From Sinorhizobium sojae CCBAU 05684 (lineage in GTDB: Bacteria; Pseudomonadota; Alphaproteobacteria; Rhizobiales; Rhizobiaceae), in contig NZ_CP023067.1 in the NCBI RefSeq assembly GCF_002288525.1, positions 2,418,001-2,482,000 on the forward strand: DNA of 64,000 nucleotides. Direction: 5' to 3'. Below, in pieces: positions 8,266-17,444 of the stretch; positions within the stretch are counted from its first letter, which is position 1, and every line of letters begins with the position of its first letter. The notes below the pieces were generated by a model. The model saw only the letters and a list, made by a program, of their open reading frames with translations. It was not told the origin of the DNA and made no database searches. The position numbers and the translations under genes are program-made.

Positions 8266-9699
8266 TCAGGCCAGCGTGTAGGCTGTCTTGACGGTCGTGT
8301 AGAATTCGGCGGCGTATTTGCCCTGTTCGCGCGGGCCGTAGGAAGAGCCCTTGCGGCCGCCGAAGGGCACGTGGAAATCGACGCCGGCCGTCGGCAGGTT
8401 GACCATCACCATGCCGGCTTCGGAATTGCGCTTGAAATGCGTCGCATGCCGGAGGCTCGTCGTGGCGATGCCGGAGGAGAGCCCGAAGGGCGTGTCGTTG
8501 GCGACGGCGAGCGCCTCGTCATAGTCCTTGACGCGGATGACCGCGGCGACCGGGCCGAAGATCTCCTCGCGGCTGATGCGCATCTGGTTGGTCGCCTCGG
8601 TGAACAGCGCCGGCTGCAGGTAGAAGCCGGGCGTGTCGCGCCTGATCAGCTCGCCGCCGAAGGCGAGCTGCGCCCCTTCCTGCTGACCGATGGCGATATA
8701 GTCGGTGTCCTGGCTCAACTGGCCCTGGTCGACCACCGGTCCGATATGGGTGCCGGCCTTCAGCGCATCGTCGACGACGAGGCCCTGCATGCGCGCGGTC
8801 ATCGCCGCGACGAACCTGTCGTGGATGCCCTCGGTGACGATGATGCGCGACGAGGCCGTGCAGCGCTGGCCGGTCGAGAAGAAGGCGGAGTTGACCGCCG
8901 CTTCGACGGCGACCGACAGATCGGCGTCGTCGAGCACGACGAACGGGTTCTTGCCGCCCATCTCCAGCTGAAACTTGCGATTGTGCTCGACCGAGGCGAG
9001 CGCCACGCGCTTGCCGGTGGCGGTCGAGCCGGTGAAGGTGATCGCCTGGATGTCCGGGCTGTCGAGCATCGCCTGGCCGACGACCGAGCCCTTGCCCATG
9101 ACGAGGTTCAGCACGCCCTTCGGCAGGCCGGCGCGGTGCAGGATGTCGACGATCGCCCAAGAGCAGCCCGGCACCAGTTCCGCCGGTTTGAAGACGACGG
9201 TGTTGCCGTAGGCGAGCGCCGGCGCAATCTTCCAGGCGGGAATGGCGATCGGGAAATTCCAGGGGGTGATGATGCCGACGACGCCGACCGGTTCGCGGGT
9301 GATCTCGACGCCGATGTTCGGGCGCACCGAGGGGATGACCTCGCCGGCCAGCCGCAGGCACTCGCCGGCGAAGAACTCGAAGATCTGGCCGGCGCGCACC
9401 GTCTCGCCGATGCCTTCGGCAAGCGTCTTGCCCTCCTCGCGCGACAAGAGCCGCCCGAGTTCGTCCTTGCGCGCCATGATCTCGTCGGCGGTTTTCTTGA
9501 GGATCGCATGGCGCTCGAGGATGCCGGAGCGCGACCAGGCCGGAAAGGCCGCCTTTGCCGCGGCGATTGCGGCCTTCGCATCCTCGGCGCTCGCACGGGC
9601 ATATTCGCCGACGACGTCATTGGTGTTCGACGGATTGATGTTGGCAATGCCGTCGCTGCCGACCCATTCGCCGGCAATCAGGTTCTGGTGAAGTGTCAT
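8266..9699 (-). CDS. Aldehyde dehydrogenase, probably 2,5-dioxopentanoate (alpha-ketoglutarate semialdehyde) dehydrogenase
   Basis: A 477-residue NAD(P)-dependent aldehyde dehydrogenase. The cofactor loop reads FTGSTATGKRV, the general-base Glu lies in LEMGGKNPFVVLDD and the catalytic Cys in FFSTGQRCTASSR. With the neighbouring dehydratase and GguC it would oxidise alpha-ketoglutarate semialdehyde to 2-oxoglutarate, the last step of the L-arabinose pathway. The ATG at 9699 has a strong AAGGAGG site; an in-frame start 27 bases upstream is less likely. A 62-base gap separates it from gguC on the same strand. The dehydrogenase family is certain; substrate specificity rests on context. Confidence 0.87.
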   Translation of the reverse strand: MTLHQNLIAGEWVGSDGIANINPSNTNDVVGEYARASAEDAKAAIAAAKAAFPAWSRSGILERHAILKKTADEIMARKDELGRLLSREEGKTLAEGIGETVRAGQIFEFFAGECLRLAGEVIPSVRPNIGVEITREPVGVVGIITPWNFPIAIPAWKIAPALAYGNTVVFKPAELVPGCSWAIVDILHRAGLPKGVLNLVMGKGSVVGQAMLDSPDIQAITFTGSTATGKRVALASVEHNRKFQLEMGGKNPFVVLDDADLSVAVEAAVNSAFFSTGQRCTASSRIIVTEGIHDRFVAAMTARMQGLVVDDALKAGTHIGPVVDQGQLSQDTDYIAIGQQEGAQLAFGGELIRRDTPGFYLQPALFTEATNQMRISREEIFGPVAAVIRVKDYDEALAVANDTPFGLSSGIATTSLRHATHFKRNSEAGMVMVNLPTAGVDFHVPFGGRKGSSYGPREQGKYAAEFYTTVKTAYTLA

Positions 9700-9761
9700 G
9701 GCTTCAGCCTCCTTGTCTTGTCGCAAGCGACCGCCCGTCGCGGCCAGCCGTCTTTTACATG

Positions 9762-10757
9762 TCAGAGCTGATGGATGGCGATTTCTTCTTCCTCGGAGAT
9801 CGCCAGCGGGTTGCGCAACGCCAGACCAAAGCCCTCGGCCTCGATCTCGAAAACGTCGTCCGCCTCCGTGCGGATGCCGTCGCCGAAGGAGAGCGTCGCG
9901 GTTCCGAACATGTGCACATGCACGTCGCCCGGCACGCGGAAGAGCTCATATTTGAAGTGGTGATACTCGAGATTGGCGAAGCTGTGGGACATGTTCGCCT
10001 CACCGGAAAGGAAGGGCTTTTCCCACAGGACCTTGCCGCCGCGCAGGATTCGCGAGGTGCCGCGGATGTCGTCGGGCGCGGCGCCGATGCGGATCTCCGG
10101 ACCGAAGCTCGCCTGCCTCAATTTCGAGTGTGCCAGCCACAGATAATTGACCCGCTCGGTCTTGTGGTCGGAAAACTCATTGGCGACCGCAAAGCCGAGG
10201 CGATAGGGCACGCCCTCGTCGGAAATGACGTAAATGCCCGCCATTTCCGGTTCTTCGCCGCCATCCTCCGCAAAAGAGGGCGACGTCAGCGGCTGGCCGG
10301 GTGCCACCGCAGCGCTACCGTTGCCCTTGTAGAACCATTCCGGCTGGACGCCCTTTTCGCCGGACCTCGGCTTGCCGCCCTCGAGCCCCATGCGGAACAT
10401 CTTCATCGAGTCGGTCAGCGTCTCTTCCGCCGCCTCTGTCGTCTTCTTGTGCATGGCGTCGCGCGTCGCCGCCGAGCCGAGATGCGTCAGCCCGGTTCCG
10501 GTCAAATGGAGGTGCGCCGGATCGGGGTGGGTGATCGGCGGCAGCATCCGCCCCTCGGCATAGGCCTTTTCGAGATCGATGGCGTCGCCCAGTCCCTTGG
10601 CATCGATGACGTCCTTCAGGCTCCTGCCGCCGTTCGCCGCCTCCATGGCGAGCGCATAGACGCTTTCCGCGCCCTTGACGACGCGCGCCGTTTCACCGGG
10701 CACCCGCACTGCAACCGCGGTCGACCCGTCTTGCATTCTGACCTGAGAAATCAGCAC
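9762..10757 (-). CDS. gguC: GguC / AraD1-type FAH-fold 2-keto-3-deoxy-L-arabinonate dehydratase
   Basis: A 331-residue protein of the fumarylacetoacetate-hydrolase-like fold (AraD1/GguC family). Typical stretches are GEEPEMAGIYVISDEG, GFAVANEFSDH and, near the C-terminus, HMFGTATLSFGDGI. GguC was first described in Agrobacterium next to chvE-gguAB; the family is assigned the conversion of 2-keto-3-deoxy-L-arabinonate to alpha-ketoglutarate semialdehyde. Its position between the transporter genes and the aldehyde dehydrogenase fits this. A 149-base gap to gguB shows no terminator-like structure. The family call is strong; the activity in this organism is inferred. Confidence 0.85.
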   Translation of the reverse strand: MLISQVRMQDGSTAVAVRVPGETARVVKGAESVYALAMEAANGGRSLKDVIDAKGLGDAIDLEKAYAEGRMLPPITHPDPAHLHLTGTGLTHLGSAATRDAMHKKTTEAAEETLTDSMKMFRMGLEGGKPRSGEKGVQPEWFYKGNGSAAVAPGQPLTSPSFAEDGGEEPEMAGIYVISDEGVPYRLGFAVANEFSDHKTERVNYLWLAHSKLRQASFGPEIRIGAAPDDIRGTSRILRGGKVLWEKPFLSGEANMSHSFANLEYHHFKYELFRVPGDVHVHMFGTATLSFGDGIRTEADDVFEIEAEGFGLALRNPLAISEEEEIAIHQL

Positions 10758-10906
10758 GTTTCTGTCCTTCCTGAGTTCGATCCAGGCGACGCTCCTTCAC
10801 GGCGAAGGCAACGCGCCACCTTCAGGGCGGCCTCGATGACCGCCCAGCTCCGGCAGCCTGGGCTGCCCTTTCACCTGCCGGGTAAGGCGGCCGACCGGAC
10901 CTCCGA

Positions 10907-12121
10907 TCAGGCCTTGCCTTTGTTCTTGTTGTAGACGTCGAAGAACACCGCTGCGAGCAGCACGAGACCCTTGATGAGCTGCTGGTAGTCGATCCCGATG
11001 CCCATGATCGACATGCCGTTGTTCATCACGCCCATGATGAAGGCGCCGATCACCGCGCCGGTGATCTTGCCGACGCCGCCCGAAGCCGACGCACCGCCGA
11101 TGAAGCAGGCCGCGATCACGTCGAGCTCGAAGCCGACGCCGGCCTTCGGCGTCGCCGAGTTCAAGCGCGCGGTGATGATCATGCCGGCAAGTGCTGCGAG
11201 CACGCCCATGTTTACGAAGGCATAGAAGGTCAGTCGCTCCGTGTTGATGCCGGAGAGCTTGGCAGCCTTCTCATTGCCGCCCATCGCATAGACCCGGCGG
11301 CCGACGGTCGAGCGCGTCGTGATAAAGGTGTAGAGAGCGATCAGGACACCCATGACGACGAGAACATTGGGCAGGCCGCGATAGGTCGCGAGTTGGAAGC
11401 CGAGGAACAGCGCAACGATGGCGATCACCGCCATCTGTGTGGCGAAGAAGAAGAAAGGCTCGTTGTCGGTGCCGTGCTGCTCGTTGATCCGGCGATTGCG
11501 CAGGCCCGCATACATCGCGTAGCCAACGAGCAGGATAACCGCCACCAGCGCGACCATGTTCTTGATGACGTCCGGGCTCGGGTTCAGGAAGTAGAGGAAA
11601 TCCGGAACGAACCCCGTCGAAAGAAGCTGGAATTCCTTCGGGAACGGGCCGATCGGGCGCCCGCCGAGCACCACATAGGTGAGTCCGCGGAAGACCAGCA
11701 TGCCCGCAAGCGTCACGATAAAGGCGGGGATCTTCTGATAGGCGACCCAATAGCCCTGCGCCGCTCCCATGATGCCGCCGACGACGAGACAGGCGGGAAT
11801 GACGACGAGAGCCGGCAGCCCCCATTTGACCAGCATGATGGCCGAGGCCGCGCCAATGAAGGCGACGATGGAGCCGACCGAGAGGTCGATATGGCCCGCC
11901 ACGATGATCAGCAGCATGCCCAGCGCCATGATGACGATGAACGAGTTCTGCAGCACCAGGTTGGTGATGTTGACGGGTTTGAAGAGAACGCCGTTGGTCA
12001 CGAACTGGAAGAACAGCATGATGATCACGAGCGCGACCAGAAGGCCGTACTCGCGGATGTTGTTCTTGAGGTAGTCACCGATCGACGGTTTGGTGGTGTG
12101 GGTGCTCGTATCGGCGACCAT
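10907..12121 (-). CDS. gguB: Sugar ABC transporter permease GguB
   Basis: A 404-residue inner-membrane permease of the ribose/xylose (BPD_transp_2) type, with about ten hydrophobic segments. The family signature GHIDLSVGSIVAFIGAAS is in the first third, and SASGGVGKITGAVIGAFIMG near the C-terminus. It partners the two-domain ATPase GguA and the binding protein ChvE for uptake of galactose, arabinose and related aldoses. Its start codon overlaps the gguA stop by one base (TAATG), which couples their translation. The stop lies at the left edge of the permease, 149 bases before gguC. Length and motifs are normal. Confidence 0.93.
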   Translation of the reverse strand: MVADTSTHTTKPSIGDYLKNNIREYGLLVALVIIMLFFQFVTNGVLFKPVNITNLVLQNSFIVIMALGMLLIIVAGHIDLSVGSIVAFIGAASAIMLVKWGLPALVVIPACLVVGGIMGAAQGYWVAYQKIPAFIVTLAGMLVFRGLTYVVLGGRPIGPFPKEFQLLSTGFVPDFLYFLNPSPDVIKNMVALVAVILLVGYAMYAGLRNRRINEQHGTDNEPFFFFATQMAVIAIVALFLGFQLATYRGLPNVLVVMGVLIALYTFITTRSTVGRRVYAMGGNEKAAKLSGINTERLTFYAFVNMGVLAALAGMIITARLNSATPKAGVGFELDVIAACFIGGASASGGVGKITGAVIGAFIMGVMNNGMSIMGIGIDYQQLIKGLVLLAAVFFDVYNKNKGKA

Positions 12122-13656
12122 TAGTGTTTCTCCCCTGAACGCATGATGGCACGCATGATGGATTCCTGGCTGGCTTCTTCCTTGGAAAGCTCGGCCACGA
12201 TGCGTCCCTCGTTCATGACGTAGATGCGATCGCAGGTTCCGAGCAGCTCCGGCATTTCCGACGAGATCATCAGGATGCCTTTGCCCTCGGCCGCGAGTTG
12301 ATTGATGATGGTGTAGATTTCATACTTCGCGCCGATGTCGATGCCGCGCGTCGGCTCGTCGAGTATGAGGACTTCGGGATTGGTGAACAGCCACTTCGAC
12401 AGCACGACCTTCTGCTGGTTGCCGCCCGACAGGTTCACTGCCTCCTGATAGATCGAGTGCGAACGGATGCGGAGCTTGGAGCGGTAGTCGGACGCGACCT
12501 TCGCCTCCTTGCGCTCGTCGATGACACCGTTCGCGGAAACCGCGCCGAGGTTCGAGAGCGTGGTGTTGTGCATGATGTTGTTGATCAGGACGAGACCGAG
12601 CTGTTTCCGGTCTTCAGTCACATAGGCAAGCCCCGCCTTGATCGCCCGCGGGATGGTGCTCACATCCACGGGCTTGCCGCGCATGGTCACCTCGCCGGTG
12701 ATCTTGTGGCCCCAGGAGCGGCCGAAAATGCTCATCGCCGTCTCGGTGCGTCCGGCACCCATCAGCCCCGCAATACCGACAATCTCGCCGGCGCGGACCT
12801 TGAAGCTGACGTCGTGCAGGAACTGCCGGTCACGGTGATGCTGATGGAACACGTTCCAGTTCTTCACCTCGAGCAGCGTATCGCCGATATTCGGTTCGCG
12901 CGGCGGATAGCGATCCTCGAGCGCGCGCCCGACCATGCCCTTGATGATCCGGTCCTCGCCGACGTCTTCCTTGTGACAGTCGAGCGTTTCCACGGCGCCG
13001 CCATCGCGCAGAATGGTGATCTGGTCCGCGACCTTTTTGATCTCGTTTAGCTTGTGCGAGATGATGATCGAAGTCATGCTCTGGTTGCGGAACTCCATGA
13101 GGAGCTTCAGGAGCGCGTCCGAGTCGTTCTCGTTGAGCGACGCGGTGGGCTCGTCGAGGATCAGGAGCCGCACCTTCTTGGAAAGCGCCTTGGCAATCTC
13201 CACCAGCTGCTGCTTGCCGACGCCGATGTCGGTGATGAGCGTCGCCGGCGATTCCTTCAAGCCGACCTTCTTCAGCAGCTCCTGCGTCCGCGCAAAGGTC
13301 TGCGGCCAGTGGATGACGCCGTTGGTGGCGAGCTCGTTGCCGAGGAAAATGTTCTCGGCGATCGAAAGCAGCGGCACCAGCGCCAGTTCCTGGTGGATGA
13401 TGATGATGCCGAGCTCTTCGCTGTCGGCGATCGTGCTGAAGCGGCGGACCTCGCCGTCGTAGCGGATTTCGCCCTCATAGGTGCCGGCGGGATAGACGCC
13501 GCTCAGGACCTTCATCAAGGTCGACTTGCCGGCGCCATTCTCACCGACGAGGGCATGGATTTCGCCTTCGCGGACCTTGAACGAGACGTTGTCCAGCGCC
13601 TTGACGCCGGGAAACGTCTTCGTGATGCCCCGCATTTCGAGAATGATATTGTCCAT
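12121..13656 (-). CDS. gguA: Sugar ABC transporter ATP-binding protein GguA
   Basis: A 511-residue cytoplasmic ATPase with two tandem ABC domains, as usual for monosaccharide importers of the XylG/MglA type. The first domain has Walker [17 protein letters not shown] and Walker [15 protein letters not shown]; the second has [15 protein letters not shown] and [13 protein letters not shown], with a degenerate Walker A, also normal for the family. It powers GguB. It lies 190 bases downstream of chvE beyond a strong terminator, so its expression may depend on read-through or an internal promoter. The gene fits the Agrobacterium chvE-gguABC arrangement. Confidence 0.94.
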   Translation of the reverse strand: MDNIILEMRGITKTFPGVKALDNVSFKVREGEIHALVGENGAGKSTLMKVLSGVYPAGTYEGEIRYDGEVRRFSTIADSEELGIIIIHQELALVPLLSIAENIFLGNELATNGVIHWPQTFARTQELLKKVGLKESPATLITDIGVGKQQLVEIAKALSKKVRLLILDEPTASLNENDSDALLKLLMEFRNQSMTSIIISHKLNEIKKVADQITILRDGGAVETLDCHKEDVGEDRIIKGMVGRALEDRYPPREPNIGDTLLEVKNWNVFHQHHRDRQFLHDVSFKVRAGEIVGIAGLMGAGRTETAMSIFGRSWGHKITGEVTMRGKPVDVSTIPRAIKAGLAYVTEDRKQLGLVLINNIMHNTTLSNLGAVSANGVIDERKEAKVASDYRSKLRIRSHSIYQEAVNLSGGNQQKVVLSKWLFTNPEVLILDEPTRGIDIGAKYEIYTIINQLAAEGKGILMISSEMPELLGTCDRIYVMNEGRIVAELSKEEASQESIMRAIMRSGEKH

Positions 13657-13740
13657 AATCAGCGATTCCAGCGGCAGTCTCGCGAGAGACTACAGGCTTC
13701 CTCCCCGCTGCGACAATTCCGGAATTCATTGGCTTCCGGA

Positions 13741-13790
13741 CATTGTGCAGCAGTTCAAAGTTTTGGAGCGACCTTCATGCATCCGCAAGA
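13741..13790. repeat. RIME-type repeat fragment, copy 3
   Basis: The text TGTGCAGCAGTTCAAAG followed by GGAGCGACCTTCATGCATC corresponds to part of the dispersed repeat seen near 52070, with the central hairpin missing. It lies between chvE and gguA. Confidence 0.5.
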
Positions 13791-13803
13791 TGCCGGTCGG
13801 CTC

Positions 13804-13837
13804 AGAAAAAAGGGGCCCGCGGTCCCGCGGACCCCTT
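13804..13837 (-). terminator. Rho-independent terminator after chvE
   Basis: On the minus strand AAGGGGTCCGCGG pairs with CCGCGGGCCCCTT and is followed directly by a T-run. It begins 9 bases after the chvE stop. Partial termination here would give the usual excess of binding protein over transporter subunits. Confidence 0.8.
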
Positions 13838-13845
13838 CGACTGGA

Positions 13846-14913
13846 TTAGTTGTCGATCTGCTCTTCGGTGTAGTAGCCGGAACCGACGAGGATTTCCTTG
13901 GCGTTGGTCTTGTCGACCGAAACGGGCTTCAAGAGGTAGGACGGAACGACCTTGACGCCGTTTTCATAGGTCTTGGTGTCGTTCACTTCCGGCTCCTTGC
14001 CGTCCATGATGGCATTGACCATGTTGACGGTGACCTTGGCGAGTTCGCGGGTGTCCTTGAAGACCGTCGAATACTGTTCGCCGGCGAGGATCGACTTGAC
14101 CGACGGCAGTTCGGCGTCCTGGCCGGTGACGACCGGCATCGGCAGGTCGCCGGAGCCGTAGCCAACGCCCTTCAGGGCCGAGATGATGCCGATGGAGAGA
14201 CCGTCATAGGGCGAAAGAACGCCATCGATTTTGGCATCCGTATAGGTGGAGGACAGCAGGTTCTCCATGCGGGCCTGAGCGACGGAGCCGTCCCAGCGCA
14301 GCGTACCGACCTGGTCCATGCCCATCTGGCCCGACTTGACGACGATCTTGCCGCTGTCGATCAGCGGCTGCAGGACCGACATGGCGCCGTCATAGAAGAA
14401 GAAGGCGTTGTTGTCGTCCGGAGAACCGCCGAAGAGTTCGATGTTCTTCGGCTCGGTGGCGCCGTCGAGCTTCAGGCCTTCGACGAGCGAGGTCGCCTGC
14501 AGGACGCCGACCTGGAAGTTGTCGAAGGTAGCGTAGTAATCGACATTGCCCGAATCGCGGATGAGGCGATCGTAAGCGATAACCTTGACGCCGGAGTCGG
14601 CAGCCTTCTGCAGAATGTCGGAGAGGGTCGTGCCGTCGATGGCGGCGATGACGAGAACCTTCGCGCCCTTCGTCACCATGTTCTCGATCTGCGACAGCTG
14701 GTTCGGAATATCGTCGTCAGCAAACTGCAGATCCGGCGTGTAGCCGGCTTCATTGAACAGCTTCTCCATGGTTTCGCCGTCGGAGATCCAGCGGGTGGAC
14801 GTCTTGGTCGGCATGGAGATGCCGACCATGCCCTTGTCCTGGGCGAATGCCGGCGAAGCGAAGGACGCGGCGGTCATCGCTGCGGCTGCGAGAAGCGAAG
14901 TAACAAATTTCAT
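13846..14913 (-). CDS. chvE: Periplasmic multiple-sugar-binding protein ChvE
   Basis: A 355-residue periplasmic binding protein. The signal peptide ([20 protein letters not shown], cleaved near AFA-Q) is followed by the mature start [17 protein letters not shown], characteristic of ChvE. Ligand-contact blocks such as [34 protein letters not shown] and [15 protein letters not shown] are intact. ChvE binds galactose, arabinose, glucose and some acidic sugars, delivers them to GguAB, and in Agrobacterium also signals to VirA and chemoreceptors. The ATG has GGGAGAG upstream. The divergent LysR gene is gbpR, its known regulator in Agrobacterium, and a strong terminator follows. Confidence 0.95.
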   Translation of the reverse strand: MKFVTSLLAAAAMTAASFASPAFAQDKGMVGISMPTKTSTRWISDGETMEKLFNEAGYTPDLQFADDDIPNQLSQIENMVTKGAKVLVIAAIDGTTLSDILQKAADSGVKVIAYDRLIRDSGNVDYYATFDNFQVGVLQATSLVEGLKLDGATEPKNIELFGGSPDDNNAFFFYDGAMSVLQPLIDSGKIVVKSGQMGMDQVGTLRWDGSVAQARMENLLSSTYTDAKIDGVLSPYDGLSIGIISALKGVGYGSGDLPMPVVTGQDAELPSVKSILAGEQYSTVFKDTRELAKVTVNMVNAIMDGKEPEVNDTKTYENGVKVVPSYLLKPVSVDKTNAKEILVGSGYYTEEQIDN

Positions 14914-15118
14914 CAGATCTCTCCCTGAGTGTTGAAGCCGGCAGGCCAGAGCCCCCGTCTATGCACAGCGAACCCGCCTGCCCGAGACTTCGATCTCCGG
15001 CGGCGTTTCAAGATGAAGGAAGCCCTCCCCTCTCACATACTCCCGCATGCGCTGTCGCATAGGCTGCGAAACTGGAATCAATCGCCATAACTGTCAAATA
15101 CAATATCGCTTTGCATGC

Positions 15119-15134
15119 ATATCAAAATTGATAT
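15119..15134. promoter_or_regulatory. Candidate GbpR operator between chvE and gbpR
   Basis: A perfect inverted repeat ATATCAA-AA-TTGATAT lies in the divergent chvE-gbpR region, 54 bases before the gbpR ATG. It fits a LysR-type autoregulatory site. A TTGACA-like element on the minus strand at 15092-15097 could be the chvE -35. Binding by GbpR is inferred. Confidence 0.6.
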
Positions 15135-15187
15135 ACCACTCACAAAGAGTGTGATTTTTGAATCGCTTGATAAACGAGTTCGAAAGT

Positions 15188-16162
15188 ATGATCCCCGACA
15201 GCGCGCTTGCACCCGTGGGCGAACCGTTCGATGCCGGCCTTTTCCGGTCGGGGTTGAAGATCAATCACCTGCGCCTCGTGCTGGCGCTCGACGACCACCG
15301 CCGCATCAGCGCCGCCGCCGAGTCGCTCGGCATTTCGCAACCGGCCGCCTCGCGCATGCTCGCCGAAATCGAAGCCATCGTAAAGGCGCCGATCTGCGCG
15401 CGCGTCGCCCGCGGCGTCGAACTCACCCGCTACGGCGAGGCGCTTGCCCGGCGGGCCCGCACCATCTTCCTTGAATTACGCGAGGCCGCCCGGGAAATCA
15501 ACGAGCTGAGGAGCGGCAGCGGCGGCTCGGTCTCGCTCGGCTCCGTCACCGGCCCGGCACTCAATCTCGGCGTCCCCGCGATCCGCCAGGTTTCCACCGC
15601 CTATCCCGGCATCGAGATCAACGTGCAGATCGACAACAGCAACGTGCTGACGCGCGAGTTGCTCGCCGCCCGCCACGACTTCGTCATCGGCCGCATCCCC
15701 GACGACCTCAACCCGCGCCTCTTCAATATGGTCGAGGTCGGTTTCGAGGAAGTCTGCCTGATCGTGCGGGAAGGCCATCCGCTGATCGAGAAAGCCTCCG
15801 TGAGCGCCGACGACCTGCCCGGCTACGACTGGGTATTCCAGCCGCCGGGCACGCTCTTGCGCCGCGCCGTGGAGGACAGCTTCCTCTCCGCCGGCGTCCG
15901 CCTGCCCGCGACCGTCATCAACACCTCCTCCATCATCCTGACGCTGTCGATCGTGCGCAACACCAACGCCATCGCCCCGGTCGCGCTCGACGTCGCCCGG
16001 CTCGTCGCCGGCAACGGCACGCAGGCCGGCGAGATCCGCATCCTGACGACCGAATTTCCGATCCGAATCAAGCCCTATGGGCTCATCACCGCCGAGGGCC
16101 GGGCCCTCCCCCCGAGCGCCAAGCTGCTCTACGACTTGATCCTGAAGCAAAGCCGCATGTGA
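15188..16162 (+). CDS. gbpR: LysR-family regulator GbpR
   Basis: A 324-residue LysR-type regulator. The helix-turn-helix sits at about residues 30-50 (RISAAAESLGISQPAASRML). The LysR substrate domain follows, with VGFEEVCLIVREGHPL and a C-terminal lobe ending in LYDLILKQSRM. In Agrobacterium GbpR controls chvE in response to the sugars ChvE transports; divergent placement here supports the same job. The ATG at 15188 was chosen; an in-frame TTG at 15158 would add ten residues, and neither has a strong ribosome site. A palindrome 54 bases upstream is a likely operator. Confidence 0.88.
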   Translation: MIPDSALAPVGEPFDAGLFRSGLKINHLRLVLALDDHRRISAAAESLGISQPAASRMLAEIEAIVKAPICARVARGVELTRYGEALARRARTIFLELREAAREINELRSGSGGSVSLGSVTGPALNLGVPAIRQVSTAYPGIEINVQIDNSNVLTRELLAARHDFVIGRIPDDLNPRLFNMVEVGFEEVCLIVREGHPLIEKASVSADDLPGYDWVFQPPGTLLRRAVEDSFLSAGVRLPATVINTSSIILTLSIVRNTNAIAPVALDVARLVAGNGTQAGEIRILTTEFPIRIKPYGLITAEGRALPPSAKLLYDLILKQSRM

Positions 16163-16230
16163 TCAGGCCCGCTTAATCTTCGCCCGGCAGGATGGCGCGA
16201 TGCTAAAGACTCGGGAATCACGGAGGCTTC

Positions 16231-16683
16231 ATGTTCGGCATGTCGGTGTTCCAATCGGTGCTCGAGCGCCTCAAGGCCGAGCGGGACATTGAAGAGGACG
16301 GGGATGCGGCGGACGGCGGCGAGGGCCAGGCGTGGCGCGCGCCGATCGATCGGTCACCGGTCTTCGTCATGGAGATGCCTGTCCAGACGGCGTCAGCCTT
16401 CGATGCCGTTGCAATGGCCTATCGGGAGCTGTCACCCTCCGAAAGGGCGGAGCCGCCGGTCATGCCCGCCTATCTGACGCGCACCAGCCTTGCCGAGGTC
16501 GCCGAAGAGCTCGCGATCACGGAAGACGAAACGAGCCTCACGCTTGCGGCCAAGCGCCGGCGCTTTGCCGCGGCGAATCATCCGGACAGGCTGCCGGCCG
16601 AGTTTCGATCAAATGCGACCCTCCGGATGAAGCTCGCCAATATGCTCATCGATGAGGCCACGAGGAGACTTGGCCGGCCTTGA
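16231..16683 (+). CDS. Hypothetical protein with a C-terminal J-domain-like HPD segment
   Basis: A 150-residue soluble protein. The first 45 residues are acidic and low in complexity. The last 45 read RRRFAAANHPDRLPAEFRSN and then a long amphipathic helix (LRMKLANMLIDEATRRL), which resembles helices II-III of a J-domain with the HPD tripeptide that stimulates Hsp70 ATPase. The rest of a canonical J-domain is weak. It may be a DnaK partner or an inactive relative. It stands alone between gbpR and a small convergent membrane-protein gene. I do not recognise a named family; the HPD observation is from sequence, the chaperone link is inference. Confidence 0.65.
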   Translation: MFGMSVFQSVLERLKAERDIEEDGDAADGGEGQAWRAPIDRSPVFVMEMPVQTASAFDAVAMAYRELSPSERAEPPVMPAYLTRTSLAEVAEELAITEDETSLTLAAKRRRFAAANHPDRLPAEFRSNATLRMKLANMLIDEATRRLGRP

Positions 16684-16688
16684 GGTCG

Positions 16689-16726
16689 CCTACCCCCTCT
16701 GGCCTGCCGGCCAGAAGAGGTGAGCC
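16689..16726. repeat. Fragment of the CCCCCTCTGGCCTGCCGGCC repeat
   Basis: The text CCCCCTCTGGCCTGCCGGCC followed by AGAAGAGGTGAGCC is the half-element seen twice near 29750-29926. It lies between two convergent genes and may terminate one of them. Confidence 0.5.
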
Positions 16727-16734
16727 TGTCCCAG

Positions 16735-16965
16735 TCACTTCGGCTCGTCGGACGTCACCGCTTCCTTCTCTTCCGGCTCCTTCGGCCGGTAGAAGAGCAG
16801 AAGCGCGGCGCCGGCATAGGCGGTCACGATCAGGAAGATCGTTCCCCACATCATCTGCCCGCCGTAGAACTCGACGGCGGTCCACGTGGCGCAGAGGGCG
16901 ACGATCAGCAGCCGGATCCATAGGGGCCGATAGAAAGGGTGGTCCGGATCGATGAATTTGATCAT
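16735..16965 (-). CDS. Small membrane protein, 76 residues
   Basis: A short protein that begins MIKFIDPDHPFYRPLWIR, followed by two hydrophobic segments (about residues 17-35 and 38-60) and a charged tail EPEEKEAVTSDEPK. The FxDPxHPFYRPLW start recalls DUF3329-type proteins of rhizobia, but this is from memory of the family and not certain. AGAGG precedes the ATG. It should lie in the inner membrane with a cytoplasmic tail. No operon partner is apparent. Confidence 0.65.
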   Translation of the reverse strand: MIKFIDPDHPFYRPLWIRLLIVALCATWTAVEFYGGQMMWGTIFLIVTAYAGAALLLFYRPKEPEEKEAVTSDEPK

Positions 16966-17444
16966 CTCATGCCTCTGAAGATACGCGCGGTTGGCGGTCG
17001 CTGCGTCGATCGGACGCTGAAACGTGCCGCAGCCCCTTTAAACCGCATTATGCAGTCGCGCATATTTCCCTAAAGCGGAACCGACCCCGGGTAAACCCCG
17101 TCGCGGCTACAGCGCCGTGCGTGCCTTTCGAAAATCTGGTCCGTTTCTCGTGCGCAAACGCACGGGTCCCGGCAGACACCGGCTTGACGCCAACCGACGA
17201 AATGGAATAATTGTTCCGCATTGATAATTTTTAGCCTTTTCATTCCGATTGCGCGACGACAGGCGCCAGGGCAGAATCGGCTTGAAGGGCACGGGAGAGC
17301 AATTGGCGCGCCACAGGCGCCATTATGGTTCCCCTCCTTGACTTCTGAATTCGCGGGCCCTCGTCCCGCGACGCCTTTGCGCGATGAGCGGCATATCATC
17401 ACGCCCCAACCCGGTCGCGGACCGGAATTCGAGAGAAAACGAAG
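16966..17444. other. Long leader region of idhA
   Basis: This region of 479 bases has no gene I can support. It contains a short dispersed-repeat match near 17107 (TACAGCGCCGTGCGTGCC), then the promoter and operator described separately. The untranslated leader from the promoter to the idhA ATG would be about 225 bases. Confidence 0.5.
17184..17217 (+). promoter_or_regulatory. idhA promoter overlapped by an IolR-type operator (GGAA-N6-TTCC)
   Basis: A -35 TTGACG (17184-17189) and a -10 ATAATT (17207-17212) are separated by 17 bases. The palindrome GGAATAATTGTTCC (17204-17217) covers the -10. GGAA-N6-TTCC is the published binding motif of the inositol repressor IolR in Sinorhizobium meliloti, which controls idhA. 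The match is exact and its placement is ideal for repression. Confidence 0.78.

Noticed and set aside
7912-9771. Long plus-strand open frame opposite the dehydratase and aldehyde dehydrogenase
   Set aside because: Same reason: the minus strand carries well-defined enzymes with catalytic residues.
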